This document shows, in pieces, positions 63,972 through 64,000 of a stretch of DNA of 64,000 bases (the stretch's first letter is position 1; the number at the start of each line of letters is the position of its first letter). Made by a program: the position numbers and the translations under genes. The notes beneath the pieces were generated by a model that worked only from the letters and a program-made list of their open reading frames with translations, was not told where the DNA came from and searched no databases. Origin of the DNA: an uncultured Pedobacter sp. (lineage in GTDB: Bacteria > Bacteroidota > Bacteroidia > Sphingobacteriales > Sphingobacteriaceae); the NCBI RefSeq assembly GCF_946480185.1, contig NZ_CAMLIG010000010.1, forward strand, positions 62,001 through 126,000, written 5' to 3'.

Positions 63972-64000
63972 ATGGAAGAAAACTTTAATTATCAAAGCTA
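63972..64000 (+). CDS. Possible start of a gene cut by the window end
   Basis: An ATG at 63972 opens a frame (MEENFNYQS) that runs off the right edge. It lies after a terminator, at a plausible distance for a new transcription unit. Nine residues are too few to identify anything. Confidence 0.35.

Overview
The window reads as a chromosomal segment of a Bacteroidota bacterium, most likely Sphingobacteriaceae (Pedobacter-like). This is an inference. It rests on AT-rich DNA with few Shine-Dalgarno sites, Bacteroidota-type -7 boxes (TAnnTTTG) upstream of several genes, a short NuoG lacking the molybdopterin domain, a three-subunit cytochrome-b type succinate dehydrogenase, the bacillithiol gene bshA, a DUF6427 membrane protein, and many lipoproteins and outer-membrane proteins. 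No rRNA, tRNA, CRISPR array, prophage or intact transposase was seen.

Layout. 1-9.0 kb: complex I operon nuoA to nuoK on the minus strand (nuoK cut by the window edge), interrupted by spacers full of palindromic repeats. 9.1-15.7 kb: a 2OG-Fe(II) oxygenase, sdhCAB and a DegP/HtrA protease. 15.8-28.9 kb: housekeeping and envelope genes (dapF, lptC, an outer-membrane protein, coaX, a DUF6427 protein, a glycosyltransferase, tag, an AhpD-like protein, cysS) and a mutL-rhomboid-rhomboid-EEP operon. 29-40.3 kb: a lipoprotein with a GH3-C-like region and a beta-lactamase-type hydrolase domain, a coiled-coil lipoprotein, bshA, a repeat-rich 1-kb spacer, polA, a class III Fic protein, and glgA-glgC. 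40.4-48.1 kb: a hexuronate/KDG module (YhcH-like protein, kdgK, KDPG aldolase, two ExuT-like transporters and a membrane-anchored winged-helix regulator). 48.1-59.5 kb: pirin, an ABC-F ATPase, a small membrane protein, mnmG, an Ig-like lipoprotein, an FMN reductase, a gamma carbonic anhydrase, and divergent nadB/nadA. 59.5-64 kb: an IS-like remnant and three secreted proteins.

Most notable: two exact matches to the ParB-binding parS consensus sit just upstream of mnmG. About 6.4 kb away, the very AT-rich nadB-nadA spacer carries two full matches to the DnaA-box consensus plus near matches. Together these suggest that the window contains, or lies next to, the chromosome origin and centromere region. 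Other points of interest are a tandem 292-bp repeat with inverted ends, repeat families inside the respiratory operons, a Fic protein with an intact autoinhibitory motif, and a ToxR-like regulator between two sugar-acid transporters.
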